From contig SMWY01000044.1 of NCBI GenBank assembly GCA_004356555.1, positions 1-16,196 on the forward strand: a stretch of DNA of 16,196 nt, in the 5' to 3' direction. Made by a program: the position numbers and the translations under genes. The notes below the pieces were generated by a model. The model saw only the letters and a list, made by a program, of their open reading frames with translations. It searched no databases and was not told the DNA's origin. Position 1 is the stretch's first letter. Each line of letters begins with the position of its first letter. The DNA comes from Candidatus Dadabacteria bacterium. Its GTDB lineage: Bacteria; Desulfobacterota_D; UBA1144; Nemesobacterales; UBA2774. Shown in pieces: positions 1-7,104 of the stretch.

Positions 1-294
1 AACCTTCTGCCCACATCCTTTTGGAAATTCCAAGACATTGAATGTTTAAAAAAATCAGACGAAGTATATGAGGAAACCATAGTGTATGGTCCACTTTGTC
101 TTCAGACCGATATTGTCTCTAAAACCGAGCTTCCTCCATTAAGTGTAGGGGATAGACTCCTAGTCAAGAATGTAGGCGCTTATAATATTCCTCAGTCGAG
201 CACTTTCATTTATCCTCAACCTGCGGTTCTTCTCATAGATGGCAAAGATATAAGTATTATTAGGAAGCGAGAGGAAATTAAAGATTTATTTTAA
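1..294 (+). CDS. PLP-dependent decarboxylase (Orn/DAP/Arg decarboxylase family 2), C-terminal part
   Basis: This is a partial gene: the frame is open from the first base of the window and ends at TAA 292-294, so the start lies upstream. The visible 97 residues match the C-terminal beta-barrel of fold-type III PLP decarboxylases of the diaminopimelate/ornithine group. They contain the cofactor/substrate segment GPLCLQTD, the LPPLSVGDRL stretch and the GAYN motif, with the Cys and the Tyr of GAY that complete the active site across the dimer in this family. Members decarboxylate basic amino acids or related carrier-bound substrates. The catalytic lysine domain lies outside the window, so the exact substrate cannot be assigned; lysA is only one option. 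It converges on the minus-strand group ending at 365, and a 12-bp palindrome lies just after its stop. Confidence 0.8.
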   Translation, partial: NLLPTSFWKFQDIECLKKSDEVYEETIVYGPLCLQTDIVSKTELPPLSVGDRLLVKNVGAYNIPQSSTFIYPQPAVLLIDGKDISIIRKREEIKDLF

Positions 295-304
295 ATGCAA
301 CAAT

Positions 305-316
305 TCTCTCGAGAGA
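305..316. repeat. 12-bp perfect palindrome after the decarboxylase gene
   Basis: TCTCTCGAGAGA is a perfect 12-bp palindrome starting 11 bases after the decarboxylase stop, in the gap between convergent genes. As a hairpin it would have only a four-pair stem around a TCGA loop, and no clear T-run follows. A terminator role is therefore weakly supported; a protein-binding site is equally possible. Confidence 0.4.
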
Positions 317-364
317 TATATAGGAAATATGTTTTAATTGTGAATATAGGGCTTCGAATGTTTC

Positions 365-454
365 TTAGCTGAATACTAAATAGATTGAAAGTGCCGCAAA
401 TAGTACGATACTTAGTACAAATAAGAAGGCGCCTGCATTTTGTTGATCACTCAT
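365..454 (-). CDS. 29-residue single-pass membrane microprotein
   Basis: This short gene reads from ATG at 454 to TAA at 365-367 on the minus strand. It begins MSDQQNAGAF and continues as one uninterrupted hydrophobic helix (about residues 10-28, rich in Leu, Val, Ile, Phe and Ala) ending at the stop. The start is supported by a full GGAGG (complement of 461-465) five bases before the ATG, the best-placed ribosome binding site in this minus-strand group. It is the last gene of that group, 17 bp after the stop of the methyltransferase stub. Microproteins of this shape often bind and modulate larger membrane complexes, for example small subunits of terminal oxidases or transporters. No family is recognised here, so a function is not assigned. 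It is a prediction from start, RBS and hydrophobicity only. Confidence 0.6.
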   Translation of the reverse strand: MSDQQNAGAFLFVLSIVLFAALSIYLVFS

Positions 455-471
455 AAAAACCTCCAGATAAG

Positions 472-603
472 TTAATTATTACTAATATATTGTGATATGT
501 ACAGAATTATCAATTGGTTTTTAGCACTTTGGGGCTCCACATCCTGATCAAAACGCGCTTTTATTTCCTCGACTGTGGATTTTTTATTAAGAGGTGTGTT
601 CAT
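472..603 (-). pseudogene. 43-codon stub resembling the N-terminus of a class I SAM-dependent methyltransferase
   Basis: The ATG (601-603) overlaps the GNAT stop codon as ATGA, the classic arrangement for coupled translation. The frame ends at 472-474 after 43 residues. The first part, STVEEIKARFDQDVE, closely resembles from memory the conserved start of a family of class I methyltransferases, in which the text continues RFSNLETGQ. Here the match stops abruptly after DVE and the sequence runs into unrelated residues and a stop. Neither of the other two minus-strand frames just downstream restores the missing motif, so a simple frameshift does not explain it. The most likely reading is a gene truncated by deletion or recombination, with the SAM-binding domain lost. 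The alternative is a genuine 43-residue peptide translated with the acetyltransferase. Confidence 0.55.
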
Positions 604-1094
604 TTTGCCAACTGTTTTATATTTGATAAAGAAAGTACCATGGGTATGTGTATTACACCAAAAATTGATTTCTCGTCTTCGTATTGAATAAACCCTAAGC
701 CCTCATAAAAAGGTACAGCGTATCTTGAGGAATTTACAGTTATATCTTTTGGACTCTCATTGTTAGAAGAGACTTTTTCCAGAGCCAGTCTGACAAGCTC
801 CTTTGCTACCCCTTTTCTGTGAAAAGCTTTGTCGACATACAGCATGGATATATGATTATTCCCTCTTAGCTCAATCATGCCCGCTAAATCGCCTTTAGAC
901 TCCGCTACCATTGCGAAATAGCCGGATTCCAAGCGTCGTTTAAATGCACGGGGGTTTGAGTATTTGAAGAATTCATTGATCCCTTTTTCTGTAAATCCTG
1001 GAGCTATGAACTCATTAAACGATCTGGCTGCTAAATTACAGACTTCTATTTCTTCTCCAGGCTTTAGCTGCCTAAAATTGATTGAGTTTGTCAT
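600..1094 (-). CDS. GNAT family N-acetyltransferase
   Basis: The 164-residue protein has the usual length of a single GNAT domain, which moves an acetyl group from acetyl-CoA to an amine. Motif A, the pyrophosphate-binding turn, is seen at residues 85-100 (LYVDKAFHRKGVAKEL, with the R/HxxGxA loop). The C-terminal NSSRYAVPFYEGLGF at 121-135 is the typical strand/helix pair of bacterial GNATs, with Tyr130 in the place of the common general acid. The substrate is not predictable. The gene lies 64 bp after the end of the upstream minus-strand gene and its stop overlaps the next ATG (ATGA), so it is probably inside an operon. The ribosome binding site before this ATG is poor, and the start rests on the fit to family length. 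Confidence 0.85.
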   Translation of the reverse strand: MTNSINFRQLKPGEEIEVCNLAARSFNEFIAPGFTEKGINEFFKYSNPRAFKRRLESGYFAMVAESKGDLAGMIELRGNNHISMLYVDKAFHRKGVAKELVRLALEKVSSNNESPKDITVNSSRYAVPFYEGLGFIQYEDEKSIFGVIHIPMVLSLSNIKQLAK

Positions 1095-1158
1095 AGTGTC
1101 TTATGAACGATTACAGTATGACATTTTATTATCTCAACCATTCTTTAGCTTCCGGGCT

Positions 1159-1923
1159 TTATTTCCCCAATTGATTCTGAGCGCAGAAAACTATCATCCT
1201 GTAGTTGTGTGAGCCGGAACGGTCTTTCCAGAGCGAGCTGCAGTCGAGTATAACTTTTCTTCCCGGAGTCCTTGGTGGGTTCATCCGAAGCATATTCGTG
1301 AGCTTTGCTCTGGCCTCTGTCTGAGTTTGTATGCAGTGCTCCTGCATCTGGTAGTTATTCGCCCACTTTGCTCCGCACCATTCATTTATCTGATCTTCAG
1401 GAGAGGTGCTAGTCGGTATGAGATCGGGGTTTGCAATTAAATCATTTACTGAAATTATTGTCTGGCTGGCTTTAGTCAAATATTCGGTTCCTTTGTTTAC
1501 CAATTTTGACTTCATAGCATAGTCTTTATCCACGCATGACGAGCCGTAAATATTAAGCCCCGTTAGATAGTCGCTCAGTCCTTCTAAAGATTTTATATGT
1601 ATGGCTCTGATCCTAGGCGGCGGGGTGACAGATTTTAAGCGGCTGCGTAAAGATACCACTATACCCTGATAGAAACCAAATTCATTGGAGCATGTCTTTT
1701 CCGGTGCTGATTGTAGACCAATGGCAGTCTTACTGACCTCTGCCCCTAACTGTGATAGCTCAGTCAGTATTGGTGTGAGTTTATTAAGGTAAGCTGATTC
1801 TGAGGAGTTGTACTGAAAAGCGGCTTCAGCTCTTTCTCCATGACTAATACAAAGTGTGAAAACAAAGAGTGCCGCAATGCCTAAAAATAAAACACCTAAC
1901 TTATCTATTAATGATTTTGCCAT
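1159..1923 (-). CDS. Exported or membrane-anchored protein with two C-x3-W...C-x2-Q-type repeats
   Basis: A signal peptide or anchor occupies residues 7-27, with a possible cleavage after AEA near residue 35, so the 254-residue product probably acts in the periplasm. The start is clear: AAGGAGG lies eight bases before the ATG. The middle (40-175) is mostly helical-looking without a recognised domain; C78 and C130 could pair. The C-terminal part holds two copies of a cysteine/tryptophan/tyrosine-methionine/cysteine-glutamine unit: C183, W187, Y191-QMQ, C197, Q200, and C228, W232, Y241-RM, C247, Q251. Similar C..KW..Y.MQ..C...Q units are known to me from uncharacterised proteobacterial proteins. 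Four cysteines in these repeats suggest two disulfides. The function is unknown. It is the promoter-proximal gene of the minus-strand accessory group. Confidence 0.75.
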   Translation of the reverse strand: MAKSLIDKLGVLFLGIAALFVFTLCISHGERAEAAFQYNSSESAYLNKLTPILTELSQLGAEVSKTAIGLQSAPEKTCSNEFGFYQGIVVSLRSRLKSVTPPPRIRAIHIKSLEGLSDYLTGLNIYGSSCVDKDYAMKSKLVNKGTEYLTKASQTIISVNDLIANPDLIPTSTSPEDQINEWCGAKWANNYQMQEHCIQTQTEARAKLTNMLRMNPPRTPGRKVILDCSSLWKDRSGSHNYRMIVFCAQNQLGK

Positions 1924-1973
1924 CTTGAATACCTCCTTATTTTTTGGAGCGTGAAATGAAATACACTATTTGT

Positions 1974-2010
1974 ATTATATAAAAAAGACGAGCATAAGTG
2001 TAGACGTCTA
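1974..2010 (-). promoter_or_regulatory. Candidate promoter of the minus-strand group with overlapping operator-like palindrome
   Basis: Reading on the minus strand, a perfect TATAAT lies at 1979-1974, about 50 bases before the ATG at 1923. The hexamer 17 bases upstream (2002-1997, TACACT) is a poor -35 match. A perfect 10-bp palindrome, TAGACGTCTA at 2001-2010, covers the edge of that -35 position, where a bound regulator would either block polymerase or replace a weak -35. Confidence 0.35.
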
Positions 2011-2102
2011 TGGATAATAATTTTAAAGCTTATATGCTAAATTCAGAATATACTGACTTTGAAAGTTGATTTCTGGTGAAAAAAGTAGCTTTCGCTGCTT
2101 AG

Positions 2103-2179
2103 AATTTAAGCTATGGATTTTCCCCGAATCTAGTATATATTTCATCTTTCAAGAAATAATAACGTTTATAGCTTAAATT
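2103..2179. repeat. 12-bp perfect inverted repeat, extendable in RNA
   Basis: AATTTAAGCTAT at 2103-2114 is the exact reverse complement of ATAGCTTAAATT at 2168-2179, with 53 bases between. In plus-strand RNA the stem could extend inward by four more pairs using G-U wobbles (2115-2118 with 2164-2167). It lies upstream of the putative glycosyltransferase -10 box, so it would be transcribed only from a promoter further upstream. Confidence 0.5.
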
Positions 2180-2267
2180 ATATATCCATCATTTCTAGAG
2201 TTAACTTTTAATTGGTACCTATATTGCAACTTAATACCTTGATAACATCAGAGATTGTCTGGTTAAA

Positions 2268-2273
2268 TATAAT
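2268..2273 (+). promoter_or_regulatory. Candidate -10 box for the glycosyltransferase gene
   Basis: A perfect TATAAT lies 28 bases before the ATG at 2302. A good -35-like TTGATA at 2239-2244 is 23 bases away, too far for a normal sigma-70 spacing, and no better hexamer sits at 16-18 bases. The promoter assignment is therefore tentative. Confidence 0.3.
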
Positions 2274-2301
2274 CTAGAGGGTGAGATAGGAGGATAAATT
2301 T

Positions 2302-3585
2302 ATGATTTCTGAAATTGTAAATCCGTCTAATATAAAATCGGCAGAAATCGTTATAGGTATACCTTCATATAACGAAGCTGATTCTATTTCTTTCCCTGTA
2401 GAGCAGGCAAGCAAAGGACTTAATATCTATTTCCCGCACAAGTCCTCTGTAATTGTTAATGTGGATAACTGCTCAGAAGACGGTACTAAAGAAGCTTTTT
2501 TTAGCACTCCTACTAAAGTTCCAAAAATTTATGTGTCTACCAAAAAAGGTATGAGAGGTAAAGGCAGGAACGTACGTAACCTTCTTGAGATTTCCTCGGG
2601 TCTTGGAGCCAAAGCTATAATTTTGATAGACGCTGACATAAAAAGCTTAACGCCTAGATGGATAAAATATTTCATGGAACCACTAAAGGATGGATACGAT
2701 TTTGTCGTACCAATATATATGAGACACAAATACGACGGCACTATAACAAACAATATTGCCTACCCTATGCTTCGCACATTATTTGGTCTCAGAATACGTC
2801 AACCCATAGCAGGTGATTTCGCTATATCCGGAAGGCTTGCCGACTGCTTGCTTCTTGAACCCACATGGGATGAGGATATATATAATTTCGGTATCGATAT
2901 ATGGATGACCAGTGTGGCAATATGCCGTAACTTCAAAGTGTGTCAGGCCTTTTTGGGATCATCCAAATCACACCGTCCAAAAGATCCTGCTAGCGACTTA
3001 GGCCCTATGTTCTCTCAGGTAGTTGGAACTATTTTCAAGCTTATGAAGAATTTTGAATACGTTTGGAAGGATATTGAAGAATCTAGGCCGAGTGTAATAT
3101 ACGGATTCGGACTCGGACAGTCAGGAGTGAGTGAGGAAGTAAAGATTGATACTGATCTTCTGCATAAGTCCTTTATTTGTGGTTCTGAAGATTACGGCGA
3201 TATATGGAAGCAGGTGCTTATGCCCTCTAACATGCAGGTAATTCAGAGACTTAGCAAAGTGGATCCTGAGAAGTTTCATTATGAAGACGATGAATGGGCG
3301 AGAATACTTTTTGATTTCGCTCTTGCGTCTATGTTTAACAAGGAATTGGATAATAAGAAACTGATTGAAGCTCTGATCCCGCTTTATTATTCATGTACCC
3401 TATCTTTTGTGAATAGGGTGTCGAAAATGGACGATGCGGAAACTGAGCTCCATCTTGAAGACTGGACGCTAAGGTTTGAAGAAACTAAATATTACCTTAT
3501 GGAAAGATGGAATCACCTTACTAGGCTTAACGGCAACAGGAAACTTTACCAAATGTTATCGGGTGTAGATCATCAAGAGGAATAA
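2302..3585 (+). CDS. GT-A glycosyltransferase, mannosylglycerate/glucosylglycerate synthase-like
   Basis: This 427-residue protein has a GT-A glycosyltransferase fold. The Rossmann-like start IGIPSYNEADS (19-29), a donor-site run GMRGKGRN at 83-90, the metal-binding DAD at 110-112, the acceptor-side QPIAGDFA at 167-174, GID at 197-199 and a late His224 follow the layout of the retaining mannosylglycerate synthase of Rhodothermus (DxD plus a distant metal-binding His). That enzyme and its glucosylglycerate relatives make compatible solutes from nucleotide sugars and glycerate. The ribosome binding site AGGAGG is nine bases before the ATG. No membrane segments are visible. The gene stands alone, without a phosphatase or sugar-supply partner in view, so the sugar donor and acceptor remain open; a role in osmotic or nitrogen stress is an inference. 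Confidence 0.72.
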   Translation: MISEIVNPSNIKSAEIVIGIPSYNEADSISFPVEQASKGLNIYFPHKSSVIVNVDNCSEDGTKEAFFSTPTKVPKIYVSTKKGMRGKGRNVRNLLEISSGLGAKAIILIDADIKSLTPRWIKYFMEPLKDGYDFVVPIYMRHKYDGTITNNIAYPMLRTLFGLRIRQPIAGDFAISGRLADCLLLEPTWDEDIYNFGIDIWMTSVAICRNFKVCQAFLGSSKSHRPKDPASDLGPMFSQVVGTIFKLMKNFEYVWKDIEESRPSVIYGFGLGQSGVSEEVKIDTDLLHKSFICGSEDYGDIWKQVLMPSNMQVIQRLSKVDPEKFHYEDDEWARILFDFALASMFNKELDNKKLIEALIPLYYSCTLSFVNRVSKMDDAETELHLEDWTLRFEETKYYLMERWNHLTRLNGNRKLYQMLSGVDHQEE

Positions 3586-3725
3586 AATAGGTTTCAATTG
3601 CTCATAATATTTTAATACACTTAAGACTCTTAAATCCTTGACTCGGTGTACCCTTAAGGTAGCTTATCGGTTAGTTCTCCCCGAATAATTTCATCAAATA
3701 TACATAGGATCGATAAGGAAAAACT

Positions 3726-4826
3726 ATGGGACTAAAATGCGGAATAGTAGGACTTCCCAATGTAGGAAAGTCCACTCTTTTTAATGCGCTTACAAATGCA
3801 GGAGCCGAGGTTGGGAATTTCCCATTTTGCACTGTTGAAGATAATGTGGGAGTAATTCCGATTGCCGATGACAGGCTCCATAAGATAGCTGAGCTTGTAA
3901 AACCGGAAAAAATTACACCTACTTTTCTGGAAGTACTCGATATCGCAGGGCTTGTGAAAGGAGCGTCTGAAGGAAAGGGGCGTGGAAATGCTTTTCTCGC
4001 TAGCATCCGTGAAGTAGACCTTCTCCTTCATACTGTAAGATGTTTTGAAGATGATAATGTGATGCATGTAGAAGGCTCGACGGACGCTATGAGAGATATT
4101 CATATTATCGAAGATGAGCTCCTTTTAAAAGACCTTGAGACGATAGAAAGGCGAGAGGCGAGATTAACTTCGCAGGCCAAAAGCGGTGACAAGGCTACTA
4201 AAGACAAGCTTGAGGTTGTAACAAAACTAAGAAATTTTGTTGAAGAGGGAAATAAGGCAAGAAATTTTCCGATCGATGATCAATCATTAGAAGTAATAAG
4301 GGAAATGTATCTCCTTACAAGAATCCCCGTTATGTATGTATGTAATGTTCCTGAGGATGATATTGCCGACGCTTCAGGGAATGAAGAAGTAACAAAAGTC
4401 AAAGAATATGCCGAAAAAGAAGGTGCCGATGTAATCGTTTTATCGGCACAGATAGAGGCTGAAATAGCTGAGCTGCCGTATGAGGAAAAGAAGCTATTTT
4501 TAGAAGACCTCGGGCTTCAATATTCGGGTATGGATAGATTAATCAAAGAGGCGTATAAAGAACTTGGACTTATAACATATTTCACCCAGGGGCCTAAGGA
4601 AGTAAGAGCCTGGACTGTAAGAAAAGACTCAAAGGCGCCTCAGGCTGCAGGCATAATCCACTCTGATTTTGAGAGGGGGTTCATCAGGGCTGAAACGGCG
4701 GGTTATGAAGACTTTATTAAAGCAGGTTCAGAGGCGGCGCTGAAAAATGTTGGGAAAATGAGATCTGAAGGTAAGGATTACATTGTTAAAGATGGTGATA
4801 TAATACTTTTTAGATTCAATGTATAA
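3726..4826 (+). CDS. ychF: Redox-regulated ATPase YchF (Obg-family)
   Basis: The 366-residue product is full length for YchF, a P-loop protein of the Obg superfamily that associates with ribosomes and prefers ATP over GTP. The P-loop GLPNVGKST lies at 9-17 and the DIAGLVKGA switch II region at 72-80. The base-recognition motif is NVPE at 207-210 rather than NKxD, the change that explains ATP preference. A coiled-coil region occupies about 125-180, and the TGS domain follows from about 283, starting near ITYFTQGPKEVRAWT. The upstream ribosome binding site is weak (AAGGAA). The 3' end overlaps pyrD by 8 bp, so the two genes are very probably one transcript. In many bacteria ychF lies beside pth, which is not seen here. 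Confidence 0.97.
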   Translation: MGLKCGIVGLPNVGKSTLFNALTNAGAEVGNFPFCTVEDNVGVIPIADDRLHKIAELVKPEKITPTFLEVLDIAGLVKGASEGKGRGNAFLASIREVDLLLHTVRCFEDDNVMHVEGSTDAMRDIHIIEDELLLKDLETIERREARLTSQAKSGDKATKDKLEVVTKLRNFVEEGNKARNFPIDDQSLEVIREMYLLTRIPVMYVCNVPEDDIADASGNEEVTKVKEYAEKEGADVIVLSAQIEAEIAELPYEEKKLFLEDLGLQYSGMDRLIKEAYKELGLITYFTQGPKEVRAWTVRKDSKAPQAAGIIHSDFERGFIRAETAGYEDFIKAGSEAALKNVGKMRSEGKDYIVKDGDIILFRFNV

Positions 4827-5922
4827 AGAGATAATAAGACCCATTTTAAATAAGTTTGATTCCGAAACCTTTCACGACCTGGCTCGTGAATCCCTGCATT
4901 TAGCAGAACTAACACCAATCACCTTGAAATTATTAGAATTTCTTGCGGATAAACATAGCAGGTTTGAAGATAAGTGTCTTAAAACAACTTTAGGCGGCCT
5001 TGAATTAGAGAATCCGTTAATTGTGGGCGCAGGCTGGGATAAAGCAGGACGCGCGGTTTTAGGATTATGGCATATTGGCTTTGCATCGGTAGAAGTAGGC
5101 TCTGTTCTTGAATATGGTCAGCCGGGCAACCCTAAACCCCGTCTTTTTATGGTTACCTCGGGAGTTGCGATCAACTGGCTCGCGTTCAACAGCCCCGGTA
5201 TGGACGTGGTTGCAAAAAATCTTGATAAGTATAAGAGTACCGGTATTCCGATTGGAATAAGTCTCGGATTAAATAAAGATGTAGATCACAGAGATGCTCC
5301 AAAAGCATACGGTACTGTTGCAAAGAGAATGTACGATTATGCGGGTTACTTTGCGATAAATGTAAGCTCACCCAATACTCCCGGTCTTAGAAAGCTCCAG
5401 GAGAAAGAGCGTACTGTAGACATCATAAAAGCCGTGAATCAAGCAATGGATGAGTGTGGTGCCAGAAAACCTCTTTTTGTTAAAATCGCTCCCGATCTTA
5501 GCTATGAAGCGGTGGATGAAATATTAGAAGTTGCCCTCGATCATTCTGTAACTGGAATTATAGCTTCTAACACTACAGTCAACCCCGATCTCAAGGGTAA
5601 ATACGGAACCAGATGGAAAAACAGTCCGGGCGGGCTCAGTGGTGATGATGAAGACTATAGAAAAATGACGACTGATATGATCTCACATATTTACAGGCAA
5701 GCCGGAGACAAGCTTGATATTATAGGAGTAGGCGGCATTAAGGACTCAGAAACTGCGCTTGAGAAAATAAAGGCCGGCGCAAAAGCACTTCAGCTAGTTA
5801 CCGCAATAAGAGGTGAGGGCACCGCTGTTGCCGGAAAGATAAACAGAGGGATTTCAGCGTATATAGAACGGGAGGGAATTTCTTCTCTCGAAGATATAGT
5901 TGGAATTGATTCCAGCCGGTAG
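4819..5922 (+). CDS. pyrD: Dihydroorotate dehydrogenase, class 2 (quinone-dependent)
   Basis: It oxidises dihydroorotate to orotate in pyrimidine synthesis and passes electrons through FMN to membrane quinone. The N-terminal helical extension (1-45) that binds the membrane and quinone marks class 2, as does the serine base S184 in NVSSPNTPGLR (181-191). K75 in AGWDKAGR, GNPKPRLF at 103-110 and the FMN-phosphate loop GVGGI in the C-terminal third are present. The usual NRMGFNN substrate loop reads NWLAFNSPG (119-127), a clear departure that keeps the Asn and Phe. The start codon lies inside the last codons of ychF, fitting translational coupling. Its electron acceptor would plausibly be menaquinone, given the futalosine genes nearby. 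The gene converges on argJ with three bases between stop codons. Confidence 0.95.
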   Translation: MYKEIIRPILNKFDSETFHDLARESLHLAELTPITLKLLEFLADKHSRFEDKCLKTTLGGLELENPLIVGAGWDKAGRAVLGLWHIGFASVEVGSVLEYGQPGNPKPRLFMVTSGVAINWLAFNSPGMDVVAKNLDKYKSTGIPIGISLGLNKDVDHRDAPKAYGTVAKRMYDYAGYFAINVSSPNTPGLRKLQEKERTVDIIKAVNQAMDECGARKPLFVKIAPDLSYEAVDEILEVALDHSVTGIIASNTTVNPDLKGKYGTRWKNSPGGLSGDDEDYRKMTTDMISHIYRQAGDKLDIIGVGGIKDSETALEKIKAGAKALQLVTAIRGEGTAVAGKINRGISAYIEREGISSLEDIVGIDSSR

Positions 5923-5925
5923 TGC

Positions 5926-7104
5926 TTAAGTCCTATAGTGGGCGTTTATCTTTACGTACTCAAACGTTATATCGCTCGCGATTACAAAAGAGCTTGCCTT
6001 TCCGCTTTTGATATTGAGCGTTATTTCAAATTTAGGTTTTTTAAGAATACTTTGCGCTTTCTTCTCATTCATTACCTCTTTTGAGTTGCTTAGTATTTTC
6101 TGGTCTCCAAAAAATAGATCTATTTTATTTGGATCAAAGTTTACTCCAGCACGCCCGGCTGCAGCTACAATCCTGCCCCAGTTGGGGTCTTCACCAAAGA
6201 ATGCGGTTTTTACAAGAAGAGAAGTGCCCACTGTACGAGCTATTTTCTGAGCGTCCTTTTCAGTCTTAGCACCTTTGACAATAATCTTCGCAACTTTAGT
6301 AGCCCCTTCTCCGTCCTGAACAATCATTTCGGCAACTTCAGTCGCTACCTCAGTAACTGCCCTCTCAAATTTTCTGTATTCTGACCCGCTTTCTTTAATA
6401 GCGGTGTTCCCTAATTTCCCATTGGCTAATAATAACACCGTATCATTAGTCGACGTATCACCATCAACTATGATCTTGTTGAATGAATTGCTAACAACAT
6501 TTTTAAGCGCTTTAGTTAGTGCTCTCCTTCCTATGTTAATGTCAGTAAGAATATAAGCCAGCATTGTCGCCATATTGGGCGCTATCATGCCGGCGCCTTT
6601 TCCAATTGCAACTATAGTTCCCGTCTTATTGCCTATCCTGATCTTTGTCGAGGAGTATTTAGGGAAGGAGTCAGTTGTCATTATTCCTTCGGCTACGTCC
6701 AAGAACCCGTCCTTTCTTAGATCTTTCACAAGTTTAGGTAAGGCTTTTTTCATTTTATCTGTAGGCAGGCGTCCACCTATTACCCCAGTTGATGAAGGTA
6801 TAACTAGGCTCTCCGCAATGCCAAGTTCATTAGCAGCATACTTTGAGGTCAGGATCGAGTCTTTAAGCCCTTCTTTACCGGTAAATGCGTTGGCCACACC
6901 GCTGTTAATAAGAACAGCCTGGCAATAGCCGCTTTTTATTCTATCCATTCCTACTAATACAGGCGGGGCTTTTACAATGTTAGTTGTAAAGACACCTACT
7001 GCTTTAGCCGGAACCTCTGAGAATATTAGCGCAAGGTCCTTTTTCCCTTTCTTTTTTACACCCGATGATACTCCGCTTCCTAAAAATCCTGGGATCGTTA
7101 TCAT
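5926..7104 (-). CDS. argJ: Bifunctional ornithine acetyltransferase / N-acetylglutamate synthase
   Basis: ArgJ moves the acetyl group from N-acetylornithine to glutamate, recycling it in arginine synthesis; bifunctional forms also use acetyl-CoA. The 392-residue precursor has the self-cleavage site APNMATMLAY (175-184), where Thr180 becomes the new N-terminal nucleophile of the beta chain. The oxyanion segment SSTGVIG lies at 104-110, and the family C-terminus is intact, ending NAHYRT. The start overlaps the recO stop by four bases (ATGA), so both genes are likely co-translated. Whether it is mono- or bifunctional cannot be read from the sequence. No other arginine gene is in the window. Confidence 0.95.
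   Translation of the reverse strand: MITIPGFLGSGVSSGVKKKGKKDLALIFSEVPAKAVGVFTTNIVKAPPVLVGMDRIKSGYCQAVLINSGVANAFTGKEGLKDSILTSKYAANELGIAESLVIPSSTGVIGGRLPTDKMKKALPKLVKDLRKDGFLDVAEGIMTTDSFPKYSSTKIRIGNKTGTIVAIGKGAGMIAPNMATMLAYILTDINIGRRALTKALKNVVSNSFNKIIVDGDTSTNDTVLLLANGKLGNTAIKESGSEYRKFERAVTEVATEVAEMIVQDGEGATKVAKIIVKGAKTEKDAQKIARTVGTSLLVKTAFFGEDPNWGRIVAAAGRAGVNFDPNKIDLFFGDQKILSNSKEVMNEKKAQSILKKPKFEITLNIKSGKASSFVIASDITFEYVKINAHYRT

Larger units (their letters stand above)
1924..2301. other. 378-bp divergent intergenic region
   Basis: This AT-rich spacer separates the minus-strand group from the plus-strand glycosyltransferase. It contains a minus-strand TATAAT with a 10-bp palindrome beside it, a long inverted repeat (2103-2179), and a plus-strand TATAAT at 2268-2273. 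No open frame with a believable ribosome binding site was found, and no tRNA or known riboswitch pattern is visible. Confidence 0.7.

Noticed and set aside
3638..3665. TTGACT as a -35 box for ychF
   Set aside because: The hexamers 16 to 18 bases downstream match the -10 consensus poorly, so the ychF promoter was left unassigned.
3671..4103. Minus-strand open frames of 111 and 123 codons opposite the 5' part of ychF
   Set aside because: They lie antisense to a clearly conserved P-loop ATPase, have no ribosome binding site and no recognisable motif, so they are shadows of its codon use.
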